Counted from the stretch's first letter, positions 19,671-30,821 are shown. The stretch is 64,000 bases of DNA from Pyronema omphalodes (GCA_024516155.1 JAJJXM010000113.1:20272-84271); one strand, 5' to 3'. A program made the numbers and translations. The notes: a model not told the origin generated them from the sequence alone.

Positions 19671-21453
19671 TTTGTTTATTGCGACTAGAGCTACTATGGC
19701 TATTGCGCTCCACCTACTTCATACCCATACCCTGCAACACCGCAGTTGCTCTGGGATGCAACCACCCGCGCGACCTATAATACTATGTACAGGAGATCCG
19801 GCTATGCCCAGGGTATTTCAAACAAAACAGAAACAAAAACAAAACATATTCACCCTACCAAGGAAACCTAAACTAGCCCTTCAAAACAAAAACAAAACAA
19901 AGGAAAAGCTGCGATTTATGCGGGTCAAGTGGGGAGTTTGTCAAGTGTGGAACGATATTTGTGCAGTCATTACAGCTCGCGCTCCATAGACAAATCGTTA
20001 TCAGCGTCGGGGGCCTTGCCTTTCCCGGCCGGGAGAAGTTTGATCCGTACGGGGCAAAGAGGGTCGGTTGCTGGGTGAGCAGCACTGCAAAGAGCACATT
20101 TCACAGGTGGGTGGGTGCAGGCCTTTCCGGCGCGACAGGAGGGGACAGGGCATTGGTGGTCCTTGGTGCTGTGTGGTTGGGCGCAGATAGCGCAAGTGGG
20201 TTTCTCCGCTTTGCAGAGAGAGGTGTGGTGGCCGTAAACCTGGCAGTTCCGGCACTGGGTGGTTGGTGTCCAGGAGAAGTATTCGGTAATCCGGCACCTG
20301 CGGTTGAAGAGAAGGAGAGTGTTGGTGCCGATTTGGTTGAGGTTAACCATACCGCTGAGGGCGATTACCATTGTGGAGGCTTGTTTGTTGAGGCGGCGGT
20401 CGGCTGGGACTAGCCAGCGAGGCTCTTGCATGAGTTTGAGGGTGGGGTATGTTGATTCAATCATCTGTTTCACGCCTGCACCACTGCAGATGGTCGGGAT
20501 GTTGTGGACTAGAAATTTAGTCCAGCGGCTGTTGGTGGTACTGGAGATTGGCTTCATCCAGGGCATTGCGGTGAGAAATATCGTCATGTATGGTTCGTAT
20601 GCTGATGCGGGGGTTGTGGGGTTGGTCGTCAACACCAATTTGTTGTGGTCGTTGATCCTTGCAAGGGTAAGGGTGGGCAGGGGGATATCGTCGGAGGTTA
20701 TGATGATATTGTTGAGGCCCTTCAATATGTTGGTGGCTGCCTCTTCCCGGCTCCTGTTGAGTTTTGGGTTGTCAAGTGTAATGATGATCTCCCTTTCGAT
20801 GCGGGGGAGGGCTTTCGGGATGATGGGGGCCGGTGTCTGCTTCTTTTTCTTTCGTGACACCGTGGTGAATTGTTGGTCCTTGCCTGCAACTGATGCGCTG
20901 ACGCGTTCAGCCCAGGTCAGGTGGCCGGTGGTAGGTTTCTGTGGTTTGGGGGCGGCTGGGGTGGGGGTCCGCGCGGTGGACCTTCCCCTTTCAGTAGGGT
21001 TGCCGGGTTGCATGTGGGGTGCGGGGGTAGCGGTGAGTTGTCGGCGCGTACGGTTCAGCTCTGCCGTGATGGAGGCGACTTGTTTTTCGAGTTCGCGTAT
21101 GCGGTTGGTGCTGGTGGCTTGTGAAGAAAGCAAGGCTTTCTCCATTCGCTCGACTTGTAGGGAGAGCTGGAGGAGGAGTTGGCGATCGGGTTCGGCGAGT
21201 GACACTCCGGCGGTGGCTGGTCTGGGTTCGTTATCGGCAGGTGGGACAGTGGGGCGTTTGCGCGCTCCACTAGGAGTTGGTGGGGATCTTTCGGGGGACG
21301 GTGGAGGAGGGGACCCGACATTGACGGTGTTCCTGAACCTGAAAGTGTCGAGATTGCGTTGTGACATGGTAGAGATGTTCTCAACAAGATAAAGAGAGGA
21401 GTCTGCGCAACTACAGACGAGGAGAAAGGGGGGCAAGCACTGGATCGAAAGTT
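19671..21453 (-). mobile_element. LINE-E, ORF1-only non-LTR element in the gypsy-2 LTR
   Basis: About 1.78 kb, flanked by an imperfect 12-13 bp duplication (AATTAATCTGATC at 19658-19670; AACTAATCGATC at 21454-21465). It has one intact ORF1, no ORF2, and an apparent 3' end GCAATAAACAAA. The 3' region 19671-19969 holds no gene but has CAAAA-rich runs. Confidence 0.72.
19970..21367 (-). CDS. LINE-E ORF1, zinc-knuckle gag-like protein
   Basis: 465 residues from ATG 21367 (MSQRNLDTFRF), no internal stop. A P/S-rich N-terminus is followed by a helical segment (LLLQLSLQVERMEKALL) at about 80-120, a TWAERVSASVAG block like the TWAEVV block of B proteins, a basic KKKK patch, and CCHC knuckles from about residue 373 (CRNCQVYGHHTSLC, CAICAQPHSTKDHQC and a third). 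It is typical of the ORF1 of I/Tad-like LINEs that bind element RNA. ORF2 is absent directly downstream. The intact frame inside a nested insertion argues for recent mobility. Confidence 0.85.
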   Translation of the reverse strand: MSQRNLDTFRFRNTVNVGSPPPPSPERSPPTPSGARKRPTVPPADNEPRPATAGVSLAEPDRQLLLQLSLQVERMEKALLSSQATSTNRIRELEKQVASITAELNRTRRQLTATPAPHMQPGNPTERGRSTARTPTPAAPKPQKPTTGHLTWAERVSASVAGKDQQFTTVSRKKKKQTPAPIIPKALPRIEREIIITLDNPKLNRSREEAATNILKGLNNIIITSDDIPLPTLTLARINDHNKLVLTTNPTTPASAYEPYMTIFLTAMPWMKPISSTTNSRWTKFLVHNIPTICSGAGVKQMIESTYPTLKLMQEPRWLVPADRRLNKQASTMVIALSGMVNLNQIGTNTLLLFNRRCRITEYFSWTPTTQCRNCQVYGHHTSLCKAEKPTCAICAQPHSTKDHQCPVPSCRAGKACTHPPVKCALCSAAHPATDPLCPVRIKLLPAGKGKAPDADNDLSMEREL

Positions 21454-22706
21454 AACTAATCGATCACAGGCCGAATAAACTTAAGGGTCTCGTCCTGAGG
21501 TATTTGGTGTAGAATAGTAATGTCGTAACAAGAGATCAAGTTGCTGATGCTGGAGGAGACGGTGGGAAGACATAGGGTCTTTTATAGACTTTCGTCTACA
21601 AGTTCGCCCAGACTTCCCAAGGGAACCAACTTCCAAACTAAGCTTAGGAGATAAGACGTGAGTCAATCCTTTGACAAATCTGCCGATGGCTCGCATCATG
21701 CTGCATGCGCAATTACATTAATTGCTCACTTGCATGATGTGCCTCGTCTCAGATTAATCCTTAACATTCCTCGCCGTGCTACCACACCTTCCAATCAGGT
21801 ATTGGGGTTAAGCGCCTAGTGGAGGGTTACTCCACTTGAGCGCATAATGCAATGACTCCTCCGATAATAACATGTGAGTCATATATCGCATGAGTCGTCT
21901 TGATCATAGATCTCCCTAGAGAATCTCGATTGCGAGTGAAGGAATCTGACATCATAAGGCAGACTATGCCTTACCGGAGTGCACTGCCCCGTCACATTCC
22001 TGTGTGATGTCATAACAGCCCCACCTGCGCGCACTTGCGCGCAGCCACACCCTGGTGTGTACGCAAACGCCGCCTTATCTTGCAGTTGGTAGTCATTGGC
22101 CCAAGGTCGCGTCATATCAGTTGCATCCAACAGTTTCCCTGAGTGGTGTTCCTTGCTGCAGGACGTCGTCTCATGCTAACGCAATCTTGACCCTTGTCCT
22201 GAGCTCCACTCCTGTTGGCTGACTAGACTCTGCCTTGTTCCTTGGCCGACTATCCGCCCAACTCAGACCTCGGATGATCCAATTCGTCTGCCTTGCACTG
22301 TCCTGAGAATTCCCTTCTCTTGCAAGCCCTCTGGTAGCCGTGCTTGGTGGAACACAACCTCAAGTATAAGGAGGTGTCCTTTCGCCGTCGTCTTCTGTCT
22401 CCATCAGCGTCGTCTGTAGTTTTCTCATGGGTAAGTCGACACCCATGAGGTAAGTTGTTCCTCGTTCCCATCCATCTGTGATCCTCCCAAACTGACAGTG
22501 AATAACAGGTAGCGACGCCTCGGGCCGGGATCCTCGTGAGGTCCTTTCGGAAAGTCACGAATGACGTGACGTGGCTAGCTGGAGCTCCTCAGGGGGTTCC
22601 GGCCCGGGATACTAACCTTATTATTCATTCCCCTGTCGAGTTTGCCATGTTCTCTAAATGTTATACATGTTACCTATTCTATACTCACACAATATAGGGT
22701 GTGACA

Positions 22707-22772
22707 CGTAGCCACAATGCTTCTCTGGTGGCCTCACTGCAGGCGATGTATTTGGCCTCCAAGGTTGATAAA
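22707..22772 (-). pseudogene. Ty1/Copia RNase H scrap
   Basis: The minus strand reads STLEAKYIACSEATREALW in one frame, the conserved RNase H block of Copia polyproteins (S-T-x-E-A-x-Y-I-A...E-A-x-W-L). It is only about 60 bp, cut by the LTR on one side and a LINE-A tail scrap on the other. No other Copia sequence is recognised nearby. Confidence 0.75.
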
Positions 22773-22818
22773 TGTCAAAAGCAAAAACAAAACAAAGTCC
22801 CGTCTCTACCTCCGCTGA
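22766..22818 (-). repeat. Duplicated LINE-A2 3' UTR scrap
   Basis: Nearly identical to 11895-11947, including an AATGTC variant absent from other LINE-A tails. Ends in GCTGA beside the LTR. Confidence 0.8.
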
Positions 22819-24227
22819 TGTGAACCTGGGCACAGCTTCGACTATGCAGAGGCTTATCCGATTGTATCTCTAGTGCTTCGTTCTCAGTGTTGACAGACAC
22901 TTCGTTCCCAAGAACAGACAGACACTTCGTTCCCAAGAACTAATAGAGCTTATCCAAAGATAAAGCTAGGAAGAGAATTAATCGATCACAGGCGGAATAA
23001 ACTACAGGGTTGTCTTCGGAGGTATTCGTTGGTGTAAATAGGTATCGTCGCGTAGAGGATCAAATGGTTGATAATGGAGGAGAGAGAGGGAAGACAAAGG
23101 CTCTTTTATAGACTTTCGTCTACAAGTTCGCCCAGACTTCCTAGGGAACCAATTTCCAAACTGAGCCAAGGAGATAAGACAAGAGTCATTTCTGAGACGC
23201 ATCTGCTGATAGATTGCATCATACGAAGTGCGTAATCATATTGATTACTTGCTTGCATGATGCCTGCTATCGTCAGACTAATCCTTGACATTCCTCTCTG
23301 TACTACCACACCTTCCAATCAGGTGTCAGGGTTATGAGTCATATGGGAGGGCAACTCCGCTTGACTGCATAATGCATGAACTCCTCTGACAAATAACATG
23401 TGAGTCATTTATCTTGTGAGTCGTGCTATCATAGATCTCCCTAGAGAATCTCGATTGCGAATGGAGGAATCTGACATCATAAGGCATCCATGCCCTACCG
23501 GAGTGGATCACTCCGACACATTCCTGTGTGATGTCATTATGGCTCCACCTGGGCGCACTTGCGCGCAGCCACACCCTGGTGTGGATGCAAACGCCGAGCT
23601 GTTCCTTGGTTGGTAGTCAATAGCCTAAGGGCACGTCATATCGGTTCCACCAAACAGTTTCCTTGAGAGGGTTGCATGCTTATGGACGTCGTCTCATGCC
23701 TTAGCAATCTTGACCCTTGTCCATAGCCCCACTCCTGTTTGCCGACTAGACTCTGCCTTATCTTCCTGGCTGACCATTGACCCAACTAAGTAACACCGGA
23801 TGATTTCGTCGCACCGCTCTCCACATCCTTGGAACTCTCTTCCGATGCAGACCCCTTTGTAGCCGTGAACTTCCGAACACTCTTCAAGTATAAGGAGGTG
23901 TCCTTTCGTCTTCGTCTTCGTTCTCCATCAGCGTCGTTCGTAGTTGCTCAAGGGTAAGTCGACACCCATGAGGTAAGTGTTCCCCAATCTCTTCTCTTCT
24001 GAATCCTCCCAAACTGACATTGAATAATAGTTGCGACGCCTCGGGCCGGGATCCTCGTGAGGTCCTATCGGAAAGTCACGAATCACGTGACGTGGCTTGG
24101 CGGAGCTCCTCTGGGGGTTCTGGCCCGGGATACTAATCTGACTATTCATTCTCTGTCGAGTTTGCCATATTCTCCATTGCGTTATATATGATACCAATTC
24201 TATCCTCACACATTTTAGGGTGTGACA
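22819..24227 (-). repeat. Gypsy-2 family LTR without adjoining internal region
   Basis: 1409 bp, TG...CA, flanked by GCTGA on both sides (22814-22818 and 24228-24232), inside the A2 3' UTR. Taken alone it has the structure of a solo LTR. Confidence 0.9.
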
Positions 24228-24736
24228 GCTGATCCTCCCTTAGGCTGTGATTTTGTGGTCCTGTCCCCACTATTACTTCGTTGGTCTTGTTGTCCAACCG
24301 CGTCTGCTGTTCCAGTGCCCTGTTCGCACAGACGCCACCGCGCCGGGTGTCCTCTCTTTCCTCCACCCTTCCCCTCCCATGTTTTAGCCGTTTTTCCCGC
24401 CTTTATTTCCTCCACGAACAAAAAAGAAAAAGATAACCTCCGCCGGCCCACTCTGCCCCTTCCCATCGCGCCTCTCTCTCCTCGTGCAATCCCGTATACC
24501 CCTTCCGCCCTTAAAAACAAAACAAAAGAAAGGAAATAATCAAAGGAAAAGCTCTCGTCGCGCAATCCCGTCCCCCCTTCCTACCCCGGTCCCTTCTCCT
24601 TCCACTGTCTTCTCCTATCCAACTCCGCCCGCGATAACAAAGAAAACAGAAAAGCAAAGAAAATGAGAAGGAATACATGATGTCAAAAGAGAACGACGAA
24701 TCTATACCGCACGGAGAAGTCAAGCGGTACTGCTTA
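24228..24736 (-). other. LINE-A2 3' UTR (proximal part)
   Basis: No gene. Carries the shared block with AATAAA (about 24390-24415) and the GTGGGGAC motif. The distal 130 bp, hairpin and tail are at 11818-11947. Confidence 0.8.
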
Positions 24737-27700
24737 TTAGCTGTCAATGAAACGGGGGTGGTCTCGCCTGCGAGTCCTACTTAACCTGGCATGAGCCCAT
24801 ACCCAAGTAGCGACCTTTGTCGCGGAGATAAACGAAGAGAGAGCCTTTGTGCCGGAGGGGGTGTAGAGGATGTTGTCCAAATTGATCCGGGAGTTCCTGT
24901 GGAGTTTGAGATCCTGTCGAAGTGTTGTCCGGGCGTCCTGGTGATCTGGGCAGCTGAGGAGCAGGTGCCGAGGGGTCTGAGGGGGGTGTAGCGGGCAGCT
25001 ACAACATCGCGATGGGTAGGAGTCTGTCGGCGGGTGTGCCAGGTAGTCCAGAAAGTATCCGTGTCCTGTACGAAGGCCAAAGATCGCGGTAGAGAGCCAC
25101 CGGGGGTTGTCGACGTAGATGGGATCCATGCGTCTCCGGTGCGGGGCAGAGTATGTGTGTGGTCGATCGGAGGAGGAGTACCAGTGCGTCCAGTCGGCAA
25201 CGGTCTTCTCGCGTGCTTTCTTGCGTAGCCGGGTGAGCGTAATGGGTAGATTCGCACGGGGGAGGGATTCGGTGGCTTGTTTAGCCAGGCGGTCTGCGGC
25301 ATCGCTGCCGGGTATGTCGGAGTGACCGGGGATCCAGTGGAGGGTGACTGTGACGTCGTGTTGTAGCAGGGCTTCGGCTGTCTCATGTATCGTGTGGGCT
25401 ATTTCCTGGCCAGGGCCGCGTCGGAGGTGTGAGGCACGTTGGAGCGCCGCTTTGTTGTCGCTAAAGATGTGCAGTCGACGGTTGTGGAGGTTGAGGCGAG
25501 TGATGTATTTCAAGCACGTTAAGAGGCATTCTTGAATTGCGCGTACCTCTGCATCGAACACTTCAGCTGTGTCTCCCATAGGTACGATGGCGTTAATGGT
25601 GGTGGGTAGTCCAGTGGTGATGGTGTATCCGGCGCCAGTGCCAGAGGCGGTCTGCGACCCGTCCGTGTAGGCGATGATGACATTGCGGCGTCGTCTGAGG
25701 TTGTCGAGGAGTAGGAGGTGGGTGTGCACTGTCTCGGGTTTCGGGGCTGTGGGGATGTCGACGGTTAAGAGGTTTTCGTCGGCGTCGAGCGGAACGGGGA
25801 GGCAGGTGTCTTCGACCGGTGCGTTGAGAGGGAGCCAAGGCGAGAGAGAGTGTAGAGCGCTGAGGAGGCGCGTGGGCTGTCGCGTGGTGTTGTGCCACGG
25901 GTGGTCGTACTCGTTTGCGATCTCAATAGCGGCGGATTGTAAGCTCGGTATGGGGAAGGACGTGGGAAACCGGCGTGCGATCGGGTGTGTCGGAGGGAGA
26001 GTGAGCACGCGAAGTGCGTATTGGCGTTGCTTGTGGTCCAGGCGTATCGATACCGGAGGTAGGGCGGTCTCGTTATGGAGCGCCAGTGTGGGAGTCGAGT
26101 TAAAGGCGTTGAGTATGCGGCGTAGGGCTGAATTTTGCTGGGTTTGTAGTTTCGAGGCAAGGTCTCTCTGTCGCGTCCACCATATCTCCGCGCCAAAGTC
26201 CGCACGGGTTTGGACGCATGCCTGGAAAATTAGTCGGGTCGCGAGGGGAGACAGACCTGTTTCATATCTTGCTAATCGGCATGGTGCGTTGAGCGTTCTT
26301 TGTGCGGCGGCTGTTTTTCTACGTACATGTGCTTTAAAGTTAAGGCGTCTGTCTAGGTACATACCGATCCATCGTACAACATCTTTTTCTCCTCCCTGCG
26401 TCCCAGGGCTCACTATCGTACCGTTTGGTAGTTTTACTTTCTCATTGTCTGTGATTGTATCTGACCTCGCCCAGTGGAAATGGAGGAGTTCCGTCTTTGA
26501 GTCGTCAAAGGCCACAGCGTTGGAAGCTGCCCAAGTGAATGCTGTTTTGGTGACTTTTTCCAGGAGGCGTGCGTTTTCTTTCCGGGTTCGACTCTGTGCG
26601 ACGATTGCGACGTCATCCATGTAACTGGGGGTCCACGCGAACGGGTGTTCCTGCATTAGTGCGTCGAAGAGCGGTCTTAAGTACAGGAGGAACAGGATCG
26701 GTGATGCTGGGGAACCCTGGGGGATTCCCGTTTTAATTGGGCGTTGGCGATCTGTTTGTCCGTCAAAGGATAGAGCGGTCGTCCTTTCGGCGAGGAAGGT
26801 TTCGCACCATGTTCGGATTTGTCGGGGGCAGCCTAGCTGGTGTAGTGTCTGCTGAAGGCGGTCGGCGGAGACATTGTCGAAAGCTCCGCGTACGTCTAGG
26901 AAAAGTGCTGTGGTGATAAGTTTCTGTTGCTTACCCATTTCGATGTCGTGGACGATTGCCATTGCGGCGTCGATGGCGGATCGCTGCGGGCGGCCTCCTA
27001 TTTGGTCTCGGTGTAACAGTTCCCGGGTCTCCGCGAGTTGTCCGAGCCGAGTCGCCATTAATTTCTCTAACGTTTTTCCAAGGCAGTTCAGCAGGGCGAT
27101 TGGGCGGTATGCCTTTGGATTTGCGTAGTCGGGTTTGTTAGGTTTTGGTATAATTACCGTCGGGGCCTGCCTCCACCCGCGGGGATGGTACCCTACAGTG
27201 CCCAGCGTCCAGTATAGATTGGTTAGGTATGTGGGGACGGCGAGATACACTTGGCGGAGACAACCAAAGGTTATCCCGTCGGGTCCTGGGGCTTTCGAGG
27301 GGGAAGAGGTAAAGATGGCTTGTTTGACCTCCGACGGCGAGAAGGTCGTCCACGCTGTCTCTCTGCGACAGGGGAGGGTGGATGAGGGGGGCGGGGGAGG
27401 TGGTGGGGGGAATAACATCTGAAATGCCTCTACTTTCCTGTTGAACGAACTGCAGAGTTCCTCCCTACCGTTGATTGTGGCGCGGATATTCGGAGTGAGT
27501 TGGGCACGGCGCGGGTTTGTGTATTTGAAGGCCCTCCAGACGTCTGGTCCTTCTGCCTGAGCCAGATACTCTTTCCACATCGCATCCTTGGCATGTCTTA
27601 TCTGACGGAGATACATGTTTCGTAGGCGGCGGTAAATGGTGTGGTTAGTGTCTGAGCCTGTTGATTTCCACCTTCTTTTTGCGCGGGTCATATCCTTTCT

Positions 27701-28679
27701 GGCGGTGGTGACCTCCACCGTCCACCAACGTTTCGATCGGGTGGTGACTTGTAGTACGGGGGTGGAGGCGCGAGCTGCATCGAGGATATGTTCTCTCGCG
27801 TGGCGCGCCCAGGCGTCGAGGTTTTCGGGTGTGGGGTTGGAGGCGTATTGACTCCACTGTGTTGTCAATGCGGAGATGGATGCTTGGAGGGTCGTGGAGA
27901 ACAAGGCCCAGTCTGTTTTCCGCCAGTTGAGACGTTCCGGTGGGGGGGTAGGTTCTATGTCTGGGTGCACAGTTTGGATGTCGAAGCGAATTACTTCGTG
28001 GTCCGACCCGGTGGCTAATTCATCGTCTATGGCCCAGTTTCCTACCTCTTCCATCATGGCTGGCGAGGCCAGGGTCAAGTCGATAACGGAGGATCTAGTC
28101 CCCCGTTGGTAGTAGTGTGTCGGGGTGTCTGGGACGGAAACCAATCTCCAATTTTTCTGTTCTATAAGGTGTACCACTTCACTGGCACGTTTGGGTGTGC
28201 GTGTTGCGGAGTTCCATAGAGCGTGGTGAGCGTTGAGGTCACCTGTTATAACGCATCTGCGTGGGAGGGAAAGGGGTGATAGGGAGCGGGGAATTGTGTA
28301 GGTTTGGGTTTCGGGGGTCACGTTCATTATAAATATTTAAAAGGAAAAACGCGGGGATGAGATCTGTACCTACCTCGAGGACCTGGAGGTCCGGGTCTGT
28401 ACATATGTCTGTGCGTTGTGATACTTGCAGGTAAGGGTTTGTGCGGTTGATATACGCCGCTGTCCTGTTGGAGGCTCTGTCACCGCGGGGGGGCAGGACC
28501 AACGTGAAGGCGGGGTGGGTGGTGGCGAAGGCGGGGTCGGTGATGTTGATTTCCTGTAGCAGGATGATGTCTGCTGTTGTGCAGGCGCTGTTAAGGAGGG
28601 AGTCGAGGGCTGGGCGTTGGCGATTCATGTTATGGGAAACTATTCGGATTGTGGTTGCCAATTGGTTGTAATCAGACAT
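24737..28679 (-). pseudogene. LINE-A ORF2, copy A2, one frameshift from intact
   Basis: About 1314 codons. Endonuclease at the N-terminus (LLQEIN, TGDLNAHH, GSDHEVI); proline linker; RT with GRPQRSAIDAA, GIPQGSPASP and YMDD (26612-26623). RNase H has YTDGS near 25660, then DAEVRAIQ, FSDNKAAL and DAADRLA. The C-terminal knuckle is CSCPLHPPQTPRHLLLSC. One extra G in a run at 28313-28317 (five instead of four in A1) throws the first about 122 codons out of frame with the following 1196-codon frame. This order is that of I/Tad1-like LINEs. The start ATG overlaps the ORF1 stop as ATGTCTAA. Confidence 0.93.
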
Positions 28680-30364
28680 GTTGGATCATGTCGGTGTCTT
28701 TGTCTGTAGGGTTGGGTGAGGTAGAGGCGGCGGGTTGGGTTGCCTCTCTGGCTTCCTTGTGGATGCGGAGGCGAGTCGGGCATTGTTTGTGAAAGGCGGG
28801 ATGGTCATGTTCGGGGATGCCAGCCTCGACGCAGTTTCTGCATTCGTACTTAGTGTGTGAGCACGACTTACCGTTTCTCGTCGGGCATTCGGTGCAGTTG
28901 TGGTTCTCCGTGGGGTGTTCTTTTCCACACAGGGCGCATATCGGTCCGGGGGGTCCAGTGCAGGTTGCGTGGTGGTGGCCGTAGAGTTGGCACCGTTGAC
29001 ATTGATCGGTTTTCCTCGCGGTGAAGTATTCGGTGACCCTTCGCGCTTCGAAGAGGACCAGCACCTTACGGCGTTTGAGGAAGGCCAACTCGTCGGGCGT
29101 GCGCACTGCAATTACGACACTGGAGGCCGTCTTGCCAGCGCGCTTTTCTGCCGTCGTCATGTACCGCGGAGCCTGAGCCAGGGTGACCGGGTTGTTGCTC
29201 CGTTCGATTTCTTCTCGGAGGAGGCGCATTGCTTCCTCAGTGTCGGGGTAGATGTCCGTGGGGATGCCGTGGACAGCGAGTTTATACCATCTTTCGTTGA
29301 TGCGAGGGTTCTCGAGAGAGGGGTGTACCGTTTGGGCAGCGCGCTGAATTGTTTCTAAGTGTGCGGTTGGCTCTTCGGTGGTGGTAGCAGGGTTCAGTGT
29401 CAAGATGATATTTCCCGCTTGGTTTTTGCGGACCGTGGTGACTCCCATGTGAGAGGGGGCTTTGGCCTCCAGCAGTGCTTTGTTCACTGCGAAGCCCACT
29501 TCTACTCTCGTGTGGAGCGGGAGGACACTGGGGTTGGGGCAGGGCAGGATGATTTCCTGGGGGCGGGTTCGGGGCTGTCGTTTAACGACGGGGCGAGTAG
29601 TGGCGGGTGTGGGGTTGGTGGGGGGGATTGGCTTTGAGGAGAGTTTTGGTCTTGGAGGGGTCCGCCCACGGCGTCGAGGGTGCGTTGGAGGGGCGGCTTG
29701 TAGTCCGGGGTGCGTCGAGGGGGATGGCGATGTTGTTGCTGCGCAAGATTTCTTCGAGTATGTGGCATCTCGCCATCCAATGGTGTACGTCGTTGGTGAT
29801 GGGCTTGGTGGCGGGTGCGGTGTCGGGGGCGGTCGGGGGGTTGTCGGCGAGGTGGTTGGTTCGGGGCTGGGTGTTGGTTCGGTGTAGTTTGTCGATGCGT
29901 TTGGTCACAGTTTCGAGGCGTTGATTCATTGGGCGGAGGAGATCCATGATGTTCGTCTTGATCAATTCGGATAAGGTCGCGAGGGTTACGTCGGATGTAG
30001 TTATTGCGTGCTGGCTGTCGTTGAGGTCCAGGTCAGAGTCGGAGTCGGAGTCAGTGTCGGGGCAGCTGTCAGTGTCCATAGCGGTCGGCATTGTTTCGAC
30101 GGGGGTCCCATCGAGGTTCACGGGGGTGTTTGTTTTCGGTCGGGTGGCATTTTTGCGGAGGAGGTCGAGGTCAAGTCTAGAGTCGGATTTTTTGGTGGGG
30201 CGTTTGGTGACTTTTCCGGTGACGGTCGTTGATTTCTTAGAGGTCGCGATGGCGGAGGAGCCAGCGTGCGGGGCGTTGATTCGGGAAAGCTCGTCGGGGC
30301 TAAAAATGATCCCGGGTACCTGCATACGCGAGGGCGTGGCAGGGATGGGTGCGTTAGCGTCCAT
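28672..30364 (-). pseudogene. LINE-A ORF1, copy A2, one frameshift
   Basis: Collinear with the intact A1 ORF1 apart from an inserted A at 29627 beside a G-run, which splits it into 29582-30364 and 28672-29499. N-terminal MDANAPIPATPSRMQVP, acidic repeat, WYKLAVHGIPTD and all three zinc-knuckle units are present. The ATG lies in the conserved hairpin. Confidence 0.9.
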
Positions 30365-30408
30365 CGCTTAACCGGTGGTGCGGTAAGCGATGGCGAAGAG
30401 TCACGTGA
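30361..30408 (-). promoter_or_regulatory. Start-codon hairpin and CACGTG box, copy A2
   Basis: Arms 30361-30370 and 30384-30393 with a 13-base loop; TCACGTGA at 30401-30408. Same layout as A1. Confidence 0.6.
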
Positions 30409-30821
30409 GGAGGCTCTCGCTAAGCGAGCACGAAAATTTCTCGCGAGGAAAGGGGTCCGGAAGGGGGGAAATTTGGGGTATCACCACAACCAGTGCTGCT
30501 GGTGGGGGGGGGATTTGGGGGGGGGGGGGATTTGGGGGGGGGGGGGGGGATTTCGGCATGCCGAAACCGAAAATAAGGTCGGTTTGATGATTGGAGGGCG
30601 TGTGGTGGAGCGGCGTTGATGAAAGTGCCCGGAATCCGGCCCGGAGGTCCCAGAATCGCGTTTTTCCGCTGAATCTCAACGGTAAACGGTAGCTGGGTTC
30701 CGAAAATCGAGATTCGGGGTAATTCCGAGGTAAGAAATCGATTACCGATTCGAAAATCGGGGAAATTGTTGTTGTTGTCGCAAATGTAGGGGGGGGTCAG
30801 CGGTTGCTGTGTGGTGTCGGT
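30409..30821 (-). promoter_or_regulatory. LINE-A2 5' UTR
   Basis: No gene. Long C-rich tracts on the sense strand (plus G-runs at about 30504-30550) and the family 5' terminus at about 30789-30821. Confidence 0.55.

Larger units (their letters stand above)
19501..22706 (-). repeat. Gypsy-2 5' LTR, mosaic and split by LINE-E
   Basis: Inner part 19501-19670 is virtually identical to the 3' LTR. The outer part 21454-22706 aligns throughout but is clearly diverged, with many substitutions and indels. Excluding the LINE-E insert the length is close to 1409 bp. The outer end GTGTGACA is followed by CGTAG, which does not match the GGTGA beside the other LTR. Confidence 0.8.
11818..30821 (-). mobile_element. 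LINE A2, full-length LINE-A with nested gypsy block
   Basis: The tail and last 130 bp are at 11818-11947; the rest is 24228-30821. Removing the 12.3-kb block leaves about 6.72 kb: 5' UTR about 457 bp, ORF1, ORF2, 3' UTR about 639 bp, and a TTTG/CAAA tail. It is flanked by a 13-bp duplication. Both ORFs carry one single-base insertion each, so it is nearly intact and is the reference copy for the family. Confidence 0.92.

Noticed and set aside
20259..21392. Plus-strand ORF of 377 codons
   Set aside because: Antisense shadow of LINE-E ORF1, which has zinc knuckles and family features.
25674..26624. Long plus-strand ORF of 316 codons
   Set aside because: Antisense to LINE-A ORF2; R/S/C-rich with no domain. 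The same shadow appears at 5-598.
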